Assembly (NCBI GenBank): GCA_963522175.1
Contig: CAUQXC010000001.1
Span: 62,001 to 126,000 of the forward strand
Direction: 5' to 3'
Length of the DNA: 64,000 nt
Source: CAKAHY01 sp963522175
GTDB lineage: Bacteria > Bacillota > Clostridia > Lachnospirales > Lachnospiraceae
Of the stretch, positions 51,520 through 60,067 are shown piece by piece. The position numbers and the translations under genes are program-made. Position 1 is the stretch's first letter. Every line of letters begins with the position of its first letter. The notes below the pieces were generated by a model. That model did no database searches, was not told the origin of the DNA, and saw only the letters and a program-made list of their open reading frames with translations.

Positions 51520-52506
51520 CTAAATTTTCCAAGCCGGAGTGTCGCAAGGCGCATCTAAAAGCTCCTTAAGCTCCTCATCAAGCTTCATTAAGGTCAGTGA
51601 ACAGCCCGACATATCAAGAGCCGTCGTATAATTCCCCACCATATTCCTGTATACCTTTATATTTTTCTCTTCCAAAAGCCTGCAAACCTCTCTGTTTAAA
51701 ATATAAAGCTCCATAAGCGGTGTTGCTCCCAGTCCGTTTACCAAAAGAGCTACCTCACTGTTGCTGTAATCATAGTCCTTTAAAATCTTCTCAAGCAATA
51801 CCTCGGCTGTTTCCTTTGCGGACTTTATGGCAGTTCTTTCTATACCCGGTTCCCCATGTATTCCCATTCCGACTTCCATTTCATTGTCAGCCAGTACAAA
51901 GCCCGGTTTGCCGACTGCCGGTAAAGTGCAGGCACTCATTGCCATACCCATACTTCTTATATTTGCTATAGCCTTATTTGCCGCTCTTTCCACTTCTTCA
52001 AGAGAGGCACCTTTTTCAGCCATGGCACCCGCTATTTTATGAACAAAAATCGTGCCGGCTATACCTCTTCTTCCTGTGGAATAGGTGCTGTCCTCTACAG
52101 CCACATCATCCTTTACTATAACCCTTGCGATTTTTTTGTCATCCGCTTCCGCCATATCCTGTGATAAGCCGAAGTTCATGATATCGCCCGAATAATTTTT
52201 AATAACAAGCAATACTCCCTCGCCTTTATCGACTCTTTCTATGGCTTCGCTTATTCTGTCGGGACTGGGTGATGAAAATATATTTCCCGCTACCGCCGCA
52301 TCAAGCATACCTTCGCCTACATAACCGGCGTGTAAAGGCTCATGTCCCGAACCGCCTCCGGATATTACTCCCACTTTCTTTTTCAGATTTTTTCTGACTA
52401 TAAGCTCAAAGCCCGGAACATATTCCAATTTATCCTGATATGCCATCTGCATACCTTCCAATGCTTCTTTTACAACATCATTGGGATTATTAATTATCTT
52501 TTTCAT
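51520..52506 (-). CDS. dhaK: Dihydroxyacetone kinase subunit DhaK
   Basis: A 328-residue substrate-binding subunit. GGGSGHEP near 50-57 and NYSGD (D108) contact the substrate, and H217 in GMGIHGEPG is the histidine that binds dihydroxyacetone covalently as a hemiaminal. All three are intact, so it should bind a short ketose or aldehyde. It sits between an amino-acid-type ABC importer and two UROD-family genes rather than in a glycerol operon, so the real substrate may differ from dihydroxyacetone. Confidence 0.93.
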   Translation of the reverse strand: MKKIINNPNDVVKEALEGMQMAYQDKLEYVPGFELIVRKNLKKKVGVISGGGSGHEPLHAGYVGEGMLDAAVAGNIFSSPSPDRISEAIERVDKGEGVLLVIKNYSGDIMNFGLSQDMAEADDKKIARVIVKDDVAVEDSTYSTGRRGIAGTIFVHKIAGAMAEKGASLEEVERAANKAIANIRSMGMAMSACTLPAVGKPGFVLADNEMEVGMGIHGEPGIERTAIKSAKETAEVLLEKILKDYDYSNSEVALLVNGLGATPLMELYILNREVCRLLEEKNIKVYRNMVGNYTTALDMSGCSLTLMKLDEELKELLDAPCDTPAWKI

Positions 52507-52517
52507 TTTTTCCCTTT

Positions 52518-53225
52518 CTAAGCTATTCCTAAATAAGCTTTTCTTATCCTGTCGTCTTTTGCTATGTCTTTCGCATCTCCGCTGAGGCTCACAAGCCCGT
52601 TTTCGAGTACATAGGCTTTATCGGATATGGATAGAGCCATATTCGCATTCTGCTCTATAAGGAGTATGGTAACTCCTTGCTTATTTATTTCCTTTATCAT
52701 ATCGAATATCATCATTACAAAATTCGGTGCCAATCCGAGAGAAGGTTCATCCAATAACAGCAGCTCCGGAGACGACATAAGCGCTCTTCCCACCGCAAGC
52801 ATCTGCTGTTCTCCGCCTGACAGAGTTCCTGCGCTTTGCTTATATCTTTCCTTTAATCTGGGAAAAAGCTTGTATACTCTTTCATAAGCTGTGTTTATAT
52901 CATTCTTTGAACTTACGGTATAGGCTCCAAGCCTCAGGTTTTCTTCAACGGATAATTCGGGAAATACCTCTCTTCCTTCGGGAGATATCCCTATGCCGAG
53001 CTTACTGAGCTTATAGGTGCTTATATTTGTTATATCTCTATCTTTAAAGCTTATTTTTCCCTTACTGCTCTTACATACTCCCATAACGGAATTAAGTAAA
53101 GTTGTCTTTCCCGCTCCGTTACTTCCTATAAGGGATACAATCTCACCCTTGGAAACCTCCATATTTATGCCTTTTAGAGCATGTATGACACCGTAATGTG
53201 TGTGTAAATCACTTATTTTAAGCAT
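52518..53225 (-). CDS. livF: Branched-chain-type amino acid ABC transporter ATPase LivF
   Basis: A 235-residue ABC ATPase: Walker A GSNGAGKTT near 35-43, LSGGEQQML, LLLDEPSLGLAPNFV, the LivF signature after Walker B. It overlaps livG by 8 bases. It works with LivG on the LivH/LivM channel. Confidence 0.93.
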   Translation of the reverse strand: MLKISDLHTHYGVIHALKGINMEVSKGEIVSLIGSNGAGKTTLLNSVMGVCKSSKGKISFKDRDITNISTYKLSKLGIGISPEGREVFPELSVEENLRLGAYTVSSKNDINTAYERVYKLFPRLKERYKQSAGTLSGGEQQMLAVGRALMSSPELLLLDEPSLGLAPNFVMMIFDMIKEINKQGVTILLIEQNANMALSISDKAYVLENGLVSLSGDAKDIAKDDRIRKAYLGIA

Positions 53226-53994
53226 TTGCCGCCCCTCCCAGATAAGCCTTTATAACATCTTCGTTTACGGCTATTTCTTCCGGCAATCCGTTCGCCACAG
53301 GTTTACCGTGGTCTATAACATATATTCTGTCCGATATGTTCATAACGACACTCATGTCATGCTCTATCATCAAAACCGTATATCCCATTGTTCTTATCTT
53401 TTTAATAAACTCCATAAGCTCAGCTGATTCCTTGGGATTCATTCCCGCCGCCGGCTCATCAAGCAATATAAGCTTCGCTCCTGTTGCAAGGCATCTTGCT
53501 ATTTCCAGCTTTCTTTGCTCTCCGTAAGGCAGATTCGAGGCATACTCGTCTCTTCTGTGGTCAAGCCCTATGGATTTCAACAGCTCTATTGCTTTTAAGG
53601 TCTCTCTGTCTTCTTCCCTTTTGAATTTTCCGGTTCTGAATATACCCGAGAAAAATCCGTATTTAATATTAAGGTGTGAGCCTATCAATACGTTTTCTAT
53701 CACTCGCAGATCATTAAAAAGTCTTATATTCTGAAAGGTTCGTGATATACCCGCTTTTACCATGTGTATAGGTGCTTTGTTTTGTATTTCTTCACCTTTA
53801 AAAATTATCTTTCCCTCATCCAAGGTGTAAACCCCTGTAAGTATGTTGAAAACCGTTGTTTTTCCGGCTCCGTTCGGACCGATTATACTTACTATCTCTC
53901 CCTCGTTCAGTTCAAGACTCACTCCGTCAAGAGCCAATATTCCGCCGAAGCTCTTTTTTATTCCTTCTATTTTAAGCATTACTTCTTTTTTCAT
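53218..53994 (-). CDS. livG: Branched-chain-type amino acid ABC transporter ATPase LivG
   Basis: A 258-residue ABC ATPase: Walker A GPNGAGKTT near 39-47, NIRLFNDLRVIENVLIG typical of LivG, LPYGEQRKLEIAR as signature and LLDEPAAGMNPKE as Walker B. Overlaps livM by 4 bases (ATGA). Confidence 0.93.
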   Translation of the reverse strand: MKKEVMLKIEGIKKSFGGILALDGVSLELNEGEIVSIIGPNGAGKTTVFNILTGVYTLDEGKIIFKGEEIQNKAPIHMVKAGISRTFQNIRLFNDLRVIENVLIGSHLNIKYGFFSGIFRTGKFKREEDRETLKAIELLKSIGLDHRRDEYASNLPYGEQRKLEIARCLATGAKLILLDEPAAGMNPKESAELMEFIKKIRTMGYTVLMIEHDMSVVMNISDRIYVIDHGKPVANGLPEEIAVNEDVIKAYLGGAANA

Positions 53995-55025
53995 CTGCCA
54001 CTTTCCTCAAGCTTGTTTACTCCCTCTTTTACGCTTTTTGAAAGAACATAAGGCAATACGCTCTTATATCCCAAAATTCCCTGAGGTCTGAATCTCATCA
54101 TTATTACAAGTATAATACCGTAAAGCACGAACCTGTATTCCATAAGAAATCTCGACACCTCCGGAAAGGCAATAAGAATAAGCGCACCTATAAACATTCC
54201 TCTGAGCGTTCCCATTCCCCCGAGTATAACTATACTGAGAATAAGAGTGGACACATCAAAGTTAAAGGTGTTAGGGTCTATATAGCCTATAAGAACCGAA
54301 TAAAGACTTCCTCCGAAAGCGCAAATCATGGCGGATACGACAAATGCCGTTACTTTATAGTAGTTGATATTTATACCCATCATAGTTGCGGCCAGCTCAT
54401 CGGTTTTTATAGCCTGCAAAGCCCTGCCGGTCTTTGACTTTACAAGAAGATAGCAAAATATGCTTACAACTACAACCGTTATGAGCATCATATAATATAA
54501 GCCGTAATTACCCACGGTAAGAGTAAAACCGAAAATATTCGGCTTCGGTATATTCTTTATTCCCAAGGTTCCGTTTGTCAAAGCGGTAAAATTCATTGCC
54601 GTCATCTTTATTATTTCACCGAATCCGAGTGTTATTATGGACAAATATGTTCCCGAAACCCTCAAACTCGGAAGTCCCAGTATCATTCCTATAAGACCGG
54701 CTACAATCATTCCCACAAGACTTGCCGCAAAAAAATTGAATCCGTGCTTTACAACCAGTATAGAACTTGCATATGCACCTATCGCTACAAAGCCCGCATG
54801 TCCCAAGGAGACGAGTCCCGTATAACCCGTAAGTATGTTAAGTCCCATAGCCAGACATATATATACGCCTATTTTTATTATTATGGTCAGAAAATATTGA
54901 TTGGAAAATACAAAGGGCAAAATTGCAAATACCGCAAGCGCAAATAAAAGCAAATATATCCTATAGGTATATGTGGTTTTTTGAAATTTATACATTAAAT
55001 TTCCTTTTTTTGCATCTTTATTCAT
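53991..55025 (-). CDS. livM: Branched-chain-type amino acid ABC transporter permease LivM
   Basis: A 344-residue membrane protein with 9-10 hydrophobic segments and the LivM stretches NILTGYTGLVSLGHAGFVAIGAYA and SLRVSGTYLSIITLGFGEI. The start has an AAAAAGG site and lies 2 bases after livH. Confidence 0.93.
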   Translation of the reverse strand: MNKDAKKGNLMYKFQKTTYTYRIYLLLFALAVFAILPFVFSNQYFLTIIIKIGVYICLAMGLNILTGYTGLVSLGHAGFVAIGAYASSILVVKHGFNFFAASLVGMIVAGLIGMILGLPSLRVSGTYLSIITLGFGEIIKMTAMNFTALTNGTLGIKNIPKPNIFGFTLTVGNYGLYYMMLITVVVVSIFCYLLVKSKTGRALQAIKTDELAATMMGININYYKVTAFVVSAMICAFGGSLYSVLIGYIDPNTFNFDVSTLILSIVILGGMGTLRGMFIGALILIAFPEVSRFLMEYRFVLYGIILVIMMRFRPQGILGYKSVLPYVLSKSVKEGVNKLEESGR

Positions 55026-55027
55026 AT

Positions 55028-55903
55028 CTATACCTTTTTGATACCTTCCCTTCCAAAAAGTCCGTTAGGCTTTACTATAAGTACTATTATCAATATAACA
55101 AAAGCTATGGCATCCCTGTATGTAGAGCCGAAAAAGGTTGCCGCCATACTTTCGGATACCCCTACTATCAAGCCTCCGAGCAAAGCACCCGGCAGGCTTC
55201 CTATACCGCCGAGTACGGCTGCGGCAAAGGCTTTAAGACCCGCCATAAAGCCCATATTCGGGTATACTATCTGATAGTATCCGCCCACCAAAGCTCCCGC
55301 TATGGTGGCACAGACTCCGGCTAAGAAAAAAGTAAATGCAATTACAAAATCCACATTTATGCCCATCATCGCCGCCGCTTTTGAATTTTGTTGAGTCGCC
55401 CTCATTCCAAGCCCTATCTTGGTTTTGTATACAATAAACATAAGTATGAGCATAAGCGCAAAGGATACCAGACACATCATTATCTGAGTATGTGTCAAAA
55501 CGGTATTACCGAGCTTCACACTTCCCTCTCCGAATATGTTATTGAAGTTTCTTTTTTCAGAGCCCAAAAATACTATCAAAAGGTTTGTTATTATATTTGA
55601 AATACCTATAGTTGTTATGAGAGAGGCTATAGGCTTGGACTTTTTCTTTCGTAATGGTTCAAGTGCAAGCTTATCTATACATATTCCGAGAATACCCGTC
55701 AGTATCATCGCGGCGGCTATACCCGCCGTCACACCGAACCTCATCCCTATAAATATCATTGCCATTTCGGCTCCGAAGGCATATATGGCTCCGTGCGAAA
55801 AATTAACGAGACGTAATATTCCGAATATCAGAGAATAACCTACAGCTATAAGAGCATACCCCATTCCGAGAGCCAAGCCGTTAAATATTTGTTGTACAAG
55901 CAT
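55028..55903 (-). CDS. livH: Branched-chain-type amino acid ABC transporter permease LivH
   Basis: A 291-residue membrane protein: NGLALGMGYALIAVGYSLIFGILRLVNFSHGAIYAFGAE is the LivH N-terminal pattern, and AAVLGGIGSLPGALLGGLIVGVSES the C-terminal one. About eight hydrophobic segments. 13 bases after livK, no hairpin between. Confidence 0.93.
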   Translation of the reverse strand: MLVQQIFNGLALGMGYALIAVGYSLIFGILRLVNFSHGAIYAFGAEMAMIFIGMRFGVTAGIAAAMILTGILGICIDKLALEPLRKKKSKPIASLITTIGISNIITNLLIVFLGSEKRNFNNIFGEGSVKLGNTVLTHTQIMMCLVSFALMLILMFIVYKTKIGLGMRATQQNSKAAAMMGINVDFVIAFTFFLAGVCATIAGALVGGYYQIVYPNMGFMAGLKAFAAAVLGGIGSLPGALLGGLIVGVSESMAATFFGSTYRDAIAFVILIIVLIVKPNGLFGREGIKKV

Positions 55904-55916
55904 CGTAATTCCTCAT

Positions 55917-57062
55917 TTATTTCATCTTTGTAAACTTTCCGTCTTTAATCGTCACCTTTACAAAATCCTTGTCAACGTCTCCGTTCGAGTCAAACTTTGT
56001 ATCTCCGGTTACACCCTTGTAATTCATTTCATACAGCTTATCTTTAACTTTTTCGGAATCCGTCGTATCACATTCTTTAATTGCCGTAAGAAGCAAACCT
56101 ACCGAATCGTAAGCCTGTGCCGTAAGTGCGGACGGAGCCGCTCCGTAAGCCTTTGTATATTCATCAACAAACTTCTTTACGCTTTCATCATCCGATTCCG
56201 AGAAGAATATTACAGGGAAGCAAACGCCTTCAACCGCGCTGCCGCCGAGGTCTATAAGCTGTTGACTGTATGAGTTTGAAAATCCTACTATTGCTATATC
56301 GGGGTTTATCTGTTTGTACTGCTTTGCAACAGGTGCTACAAGATTGTACATTCCGCAGCAGATAACAACATCGGCACCCGCCTCGTTAAGCTTTGTTATA
56401 GCCAAAGAATAATCATCCGATCCTTCCATTATCTCTTCATGTGCTACAACCTTGGCACCGTTACCCTCTTTTTCTACAAGCTCTTTGATTATTTTAGACG
56501 TACTTGTTCCCCAGTCCGTCATTATTGATATTATACCTATATTTTTCTTCCCCAAATCATTGACAGCTATGTCAACGCTCGCAGCTCCTTCTTTTGATAT
56601 GACCGTATTATTTCTGAATATATAATCTCCTATCACGGAATAATCAGGGTGAGAAGCCGAAGGCGAAATCTCTATTATTTTATTTTCCTGATATAAAGGA
56701 GCCGCCGTCATGCAGACACCTGAAGAAAAGTGTCCTATTACTCCCGCAACTTTTTTATCCGATACTATTTTTTGTGCTATCGTTGTCGCTTCCTCAGCCG
56801 TGTTCTTGTCATCATAGCGAACAATTTCGACCTGCTTTCCCAGAACTCCTCCGTTATCATTCCATTCCTTGGCTTTTTGCATTGCAGCATTGTAAAAGCC
56901 TATACCGTACTCGGAATTGTCTCCCGTCATAGGTGCGGCAACCGCTATTTGTATAGTGTCACCCTTGGATTGACCTGCCGCATCTCCCTCTTGTTTTGCA
57001 CATCCTGCCGATAAACCTGCCAACATGGCAGTCGCTAAAAGTATAGCTATTTTTCTCTTCAT
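55917..57062 (-). CDS. livK: Branched-chain-type amino acid ABC transporter substrate-binding lipoprotein LivK
   Basis: A 381-residue periplasmic-binding-fold lipoprotein. Signal peptide with LSAGC gives the lipidated cysteine near residue 21. IQIAVAAPMTGDNSEYGIGFYNAAMQKAKEWN is the Peripla_BP_6 start, with HFSSGVCMTAAPLYQ and ISPSASHPDYS lining the ligand pocket. I use ATG 57062, after AAGGAGGAG; the frame begins 14 codons earlier inside a palindrome. The ligand of this family ranges over amino acids, amides and aromatic acids, so the substrate of the operon cannot be told. Confidence 0.92.
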   Translation of the reverse strand: MKRKIAILLATAMLAGLSAGCAKQEGDAAGQSKGDTIQIAVAAPMTGDNSEYGIGFYNAAMQKAKEWNDNGGVLGKQVEIVRYDDKNTAEEATTIAQKIVSDKKVAGVIGHFSSGVCMTAAPLYQENKIIEISPSASHPDYSVIGDYIFRNNTVISKEGAASVDIAVNDLGKKNIGIISIMTDWGTSTSKIIKELVEKEGNGAKVVAHEEIMEGSDDYSLAITKLNEAGADVVICCGMYNLVAPVAKQYKQINPDIAIVGFSNSYSQQLIDLGGSAVEGVCFPVIFFSESDDESVKKFVDEYTKAYGAAPSALTAQAYDSVGLLLTAIKECDTTDSEKVKDKLYEMNYKGVTGDTKFDSNGDVDKDFVKVTIKDGKFTKMK

Positions 57063-57081
57063 ACGAAGCTCCTCCTTATTT

Positions 57082-57107
57082 TTTATGTATAATATATTAT
57101 ACATAAA
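57082..57107. promoter_or_regulatory. 26-bp perfect palindrome in front of livK
   Basis: Two 13-base halves (TTTATGTATAATA and its complement) meet without a spacer, 20 bases upstream of the livK start codon. A TATAAT -10 box lies in the minus-strand reading, but no good -35 box stands 17 bases away, so activation may be needed. It could bind the operon's own regulator, or form a leader hairpin. Confidence 0.6.
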
Positions 57108-57273
57108 TAAGTCAGACAGTTCTATACATTTGTCACTTTGATTTAAAGTTCGTGTAAAGATTACAGATAATAAGGAGCACCCTTTAAATTAGTCTGTCTC
57201 AAATATACAAATTCACTATATGAATGTATCATTTTGACACATTTACTATAGTTACGACGAAATAATATTTAGC

Positions 57274-57303
57274 TTGACATCTATATACCAAACGGTATAT
57301 AGT
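57274..57303 (+). promoter_or_regulatory. tetR promoter with TetR-type operator
   Basis: TTGACA (57274-57279) and TATAGT (57298-57303) flank a perfect palindrome CTATATACC-AAAC-GGTATATAG (57281-57302). TATACC...GGTATA operators are typical for TetR-family repressors, and a protein bound here would mask the spacer and -10. Predicted transcription starts at about 57309-57311, on the start codon itself. Confidence 0.75.
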
Positions 57304-57310
57304 ATTTTAT

Positions 57311-57910
57311 ATGAATAATAATACAAACAGCAAAGAAAAAATTTTGGAATGCGCATTGCAGCTTTTCAGCGAAAAAGGCTATGAATCCGTGGGAATTGCA
57401 GAGCTTACCGAGCGTGCGGGAATTACCAAACCGACACTGTATTATTTCTTTCAAAGTAAGGAGGGAGTTTTTAAGGCAATTCTGGAGAAATACTACAAAG
57501 ACTTTAATGAGCGGCTTAAAGAAGCCTGTACCTATGTTCCGAAACCCGGAGCTTACTATGAAGACGTTTATCCCGTGCTCAAAAAGCTCATAGGCTTGTA
57601 TTTTTCGTTTGCCGAAGAAAACACCGCCTTTTATCTGATGCTTTTATTTTTGTCCTTCGCACCGCCGATGGCAAGAACAACTGTAATCACGAAACCTTAT
57701 TTTGCAGAACAATATGAAATTGTTAATACTCTGTTTTGCAAGATTTCGGATACACATACCAACCTTAAAGGGAAAGAATTTGAGTCCGCCTGTAATTTCA
57801 TTGCTTTAATCAACTCTCATATAGGTTTTTGGTATCAGGGTATAGGCACTTTGGATGATGAAAAGACAGAACGGATCGTTAAAAGCTTTATGCACGGAAT
57901 ATTTTCATGA
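57311..57910 (+). CDS. TetR/AcrR family transcriptional regulator
   Basis: A 199-residue repressor. The helix-turn-helix is at about 8-55 (ILECALQLFSEKGYESVGIAELTERAGITKPTLYYFFQSKEGVF). The C-terminal ligand-binding domain is helical and not assignable. No ribosome binding site lies before ATG 57311, and the mRNA appears leaderless. It likely represses its own gene and the GH13 gene that follows 35 bases later. Confidence 0.92.
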   Translation: MNNNTNSKEKILECALQLFSEKGYESVGIAELTERAGITKPTLYYFFQSKEGVFKAILEKYYKDFNERLKEACTYVPKPGAYYEDVYPVLKKLIGLYFSFAEENTAFYLMLLFLSFAPPMARTTVITKPYFAEQYEIVNTLFCKISDTHTNLKGKEFESACNFIALINSHIGFWYQGIGTLDDEKTERIVKSFMHGIFS

Positions 57911-57945
57911 TTTGTTTGCTTTAAGAAAAAACGGAGGATTATTAT

Positions 57946-59256
57946 ATGTGGGCAACAGACAGTATATTTTATCAAATTTATCCCTTGGGCTTTTGCGGAG
58001 CTCCCAAAAGTAATGACGGGGAGCTCGTTCCGAGGATACTCAAAGTTATAGATTGGATTCCTCACCTGAAAAGGCTCAATGTTGATGCCGTTTACTTTTC
58101 ACCTGTGTTCGAATCGGATCGTCACGGTTATGATACAAGAGATTATACCAAAATAGATTGTCGTCTCGGAAGCAATGAAGATTTTGCAAAGGTTTGCAAG
58201 GAACTCAAAGAAAACAAAATCCGAGTGGTTCTTGACGGTGTATTTAACCATGTAGGCAGGGGCTTTCATGCATTTAAGGATGTTTTATCAAACAGAGAAA
58301 GCTCGCCTTATAAGGACTGGTTCCATATAAATTTCAGCGGTAACTCCTGCTATAATGACGGCTTTTGGTATGAGGGATGGGAAGGTCACTTTGAACTTGT
58401 CAAGCTGAATCTTGACAATCCTGCGGTTAGAGAATATCTGTTTTCCTGTATCCGCGCTTGGGTGGATGAATTCGATATAGACGGCTTGCGGCTTGATGTG
58501 GCTTATTGCCTGAACGAGAGTTTTATACGAAGCCTAAGACAGTTTTGCGATACACTTAAGCCGGATTTTTTCCTGCTTGGAGAAATTTTATTCGGCGATT
58601 ACAATATAAGGGTAAATCCCGAGATGTTACACAGCTGCACCAATTATGAATGCTACAAGGGACTTTATTCTTCCTTCAACGACCTTAATCTTTTTGAGAT
58701 TTCCTACTCTCTCAACCGTCAATTCGGAAAAGAGGCTCATGCCATTTATAAGGGTAAGCACCTGCTTTCCTTTGCGGATAATCATGACGTTACAAGAGTT
58801 GCGAGTATTTTAAAGGAATCTAAGCATTTGCCTTTACTGTACGCTATGCTTTTCGGTATGCCGGGCATCCCTTGCATATACTACGGCAGTGAGTGGGGCA
58901 TTTCTGGCGTAAAGGAAAATAACAGCGACGATGCGCTTCGTCCTGAGCTGTCCGCACCCGAATGGACGGATTTAAGCGAGCTTATCGCTTCTTTAGCCAA
59001 GCTTCATAAACAATACAAGTCTCTGCTCTACGGTGATTACAGGAGTATTGTCCTCACAAACAGACAGCTTGTATTTGAAAGAGCATTTGAAGAAGAACGT
59101 ATATGGATAGCGATTAATGCCGACAGCCAAGCCTACCATGCCTATTTTAACGGAGTAAATGCAGGTGAAGCCCTTAATTTATTAAGCGGAGAAGGAGTTT
59201 CACTGCATGATGGATATTTACTGCCGCCGTTTAGCTTTTTCTTTTTTAGGGTTTAA
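57946..59256 (+). CDS. GH13 alpha-amylase family enzyme (cyclomaltodextrinase/neopullulanase-like)
   Basis: A 436-residue cytoplasmic enzyme without signal peptide. Conserved GH13 regions in order: DGVFNHVG, GLRLDVAYCLN (nucleophile Asp), LLGEILFG (acid/base Glu) and FADNHDVTR (third Asp). The N-terminal starch-binding domain found in many neopullulanases is missing. It probably hydrolyses maltodextrins or cyclodextrins and may supply glgP/malQ. An ACGGAGG site precedes the ATG. Control by a TetR repressor is unusual for a maltodextrin gene, where LacI or MalR is common. Confidence 0.9.
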   Translation: MWATDSIFYQIYPLGFCGAPKSNDGELVPRILKVIDWIPHLKRLNVDAVYFSPVFESDRHGYDTRDYTKIDCRLGSNEDFAKVCKELKENKIRVVLDGVFNHVGRGFHAFKDVLSNRESSPYKDWFHINFSGNSCYNDGFWYEGWEGHFELVKLNLDNPAVREYLFSCIRAWVDEFDIDGLRLDVAYCLNESFIRSLRQFCDTLKPDFFLLGEILFGDYNIRVNPEMLHSCTNYECYKGLYSSFNDLNLFEISYSLNRQFGKEAHAIYKGKHLLSFADNHDVTRVASILKESKHLPLLYAMLFGMPGIPCIYYGSEWGISGVKENNSDDALRPELSAPEWTDLSELIASLAKLHKQYKSLLYGDYRSIVLTNRQLVFERAFEEERIWIAINADSQAYHAYFNGVNAGEALNLLSGEGVSLHDGYLLPPFSFFFFRV

Positions 59257-59275
59257 GACTGTAAATCGGGTGGGA

Positions 59276-59292
59276 GGCGGTGACTGACCGCC
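59276..59292. repeat. GC-rich hairpin between GH13 and PHP genes
   Basis: GGCGGT/ACCGCC with a 5-base loop between convergent genes. There is no T-run on either side, so it is a weak terminator at best. Confidence 0.35.
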
Positions 59293-59298
59293 GTTCTC

Positions 59299-60051
59299 TC
59301 ACAGCACCGGTTCTATGTCAAATATAGCTTTATTGTACTTATTTTTATTAATTACATACCTAAGTCCTTCTATTCCTGTATTCAGGACAAGTTCTTCAGG
59401 AAACTTCGCCTCTTTAAGTAATGCTTCAGTATAGGAAAAATCCCCTATATCTGTGTAAATATGAGCATCTGTGCCGCATATTATATATACTCCATACTTT
59501 TCACAGCTTTTAAGCAAGGCTAAAATATTTTCTCTTGCACCTTTCCTTACCGAATCGGGATTCAACGAAGAATTGTTTAATTCCAGCGCCACGCTATGTT
59601 TTACTGCCTGCTTTGCAAGTTCTTCATAATCCAGAGGGTATCTTGAATCATCCGGGTGCCCTATAATTTTTACATAAGGATTTGACATCGCACCTATGTA
59701 AGCCCTCATATTTTCATCCACAGTTCCGGGTTCTATACATAGCGTATGAAGACTGGCAATTATATAATCCACTCTTTCATAGATTTTCCCGCCTATGTCA
59801 AGATTTCCATCAAAGTCCATGATATTGGCTTCTACTCCCGCATATACTTTCATTCCCTTGTATTCTCTGGGAATAACCCTGAAATTCACAAAATAAAGTT
59901 CATTGGTAGAACCATCAAGTGCCGGGGCATGATCCGAAAATCCGTAAGCTTTAAGCCCCAGCTCGTACGCAAAGCGTATATTTTCCATTATAGTGCTGTA
60001 AGCATGCCCACTTGCTATAGTATGTGTATGCAAATCATATAATAATTCCAT
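59299..60051 (-). CDS. PHP domain phosphoesterase (YcdX-like)
   Basis: A 250-residue PHP hydrolase. Metal-binding motifs are DLHTHT (6-11), SDHAPAL (39-45), a Glu in AGVEAN, SLHT, GHPDDSRYP, and TDAHIYTD near the end, the full trinuclear set. Relatives are histidinol-phosphatase-like and YcdX phosphatases. It is the last gene of the ABC importer unit, after the MgtC-like gene, which suggests that the imported compound is a phosphate ester. Confidence 0.87.
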   Translation of the reverse strand: MELLYDLHTHTIASGHAYSTIMENIRFAYELGLKAYGFSDHAPALDGSTNELYFVNFRVIPREYKGMKVYAGVEANIMDFDGNLDIGGKIYERVDYIIASLHTLCIEPGTVDENMRAYIGAMSNPYVKIIGHPDDSRYPLDYEELAKQAVKHSVALELNNSSLNPDSVRKGARENILALLKSCEKYGVYIICGTDAHIYTDIGDFSYTEALLKEAKFPEELVLNTGIEGLRYVINKNKYNKAIFDIEPVL

Positions 60052-60067
60052 ATCTTCTCCTTATAGG

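Noticed and set aside
57063..57310. Riboswitch in the livK leader
   Set aside because: The only strong structure is the 26-bp palindrome; no conserved multi-helix aptamer pattern could be recognised.
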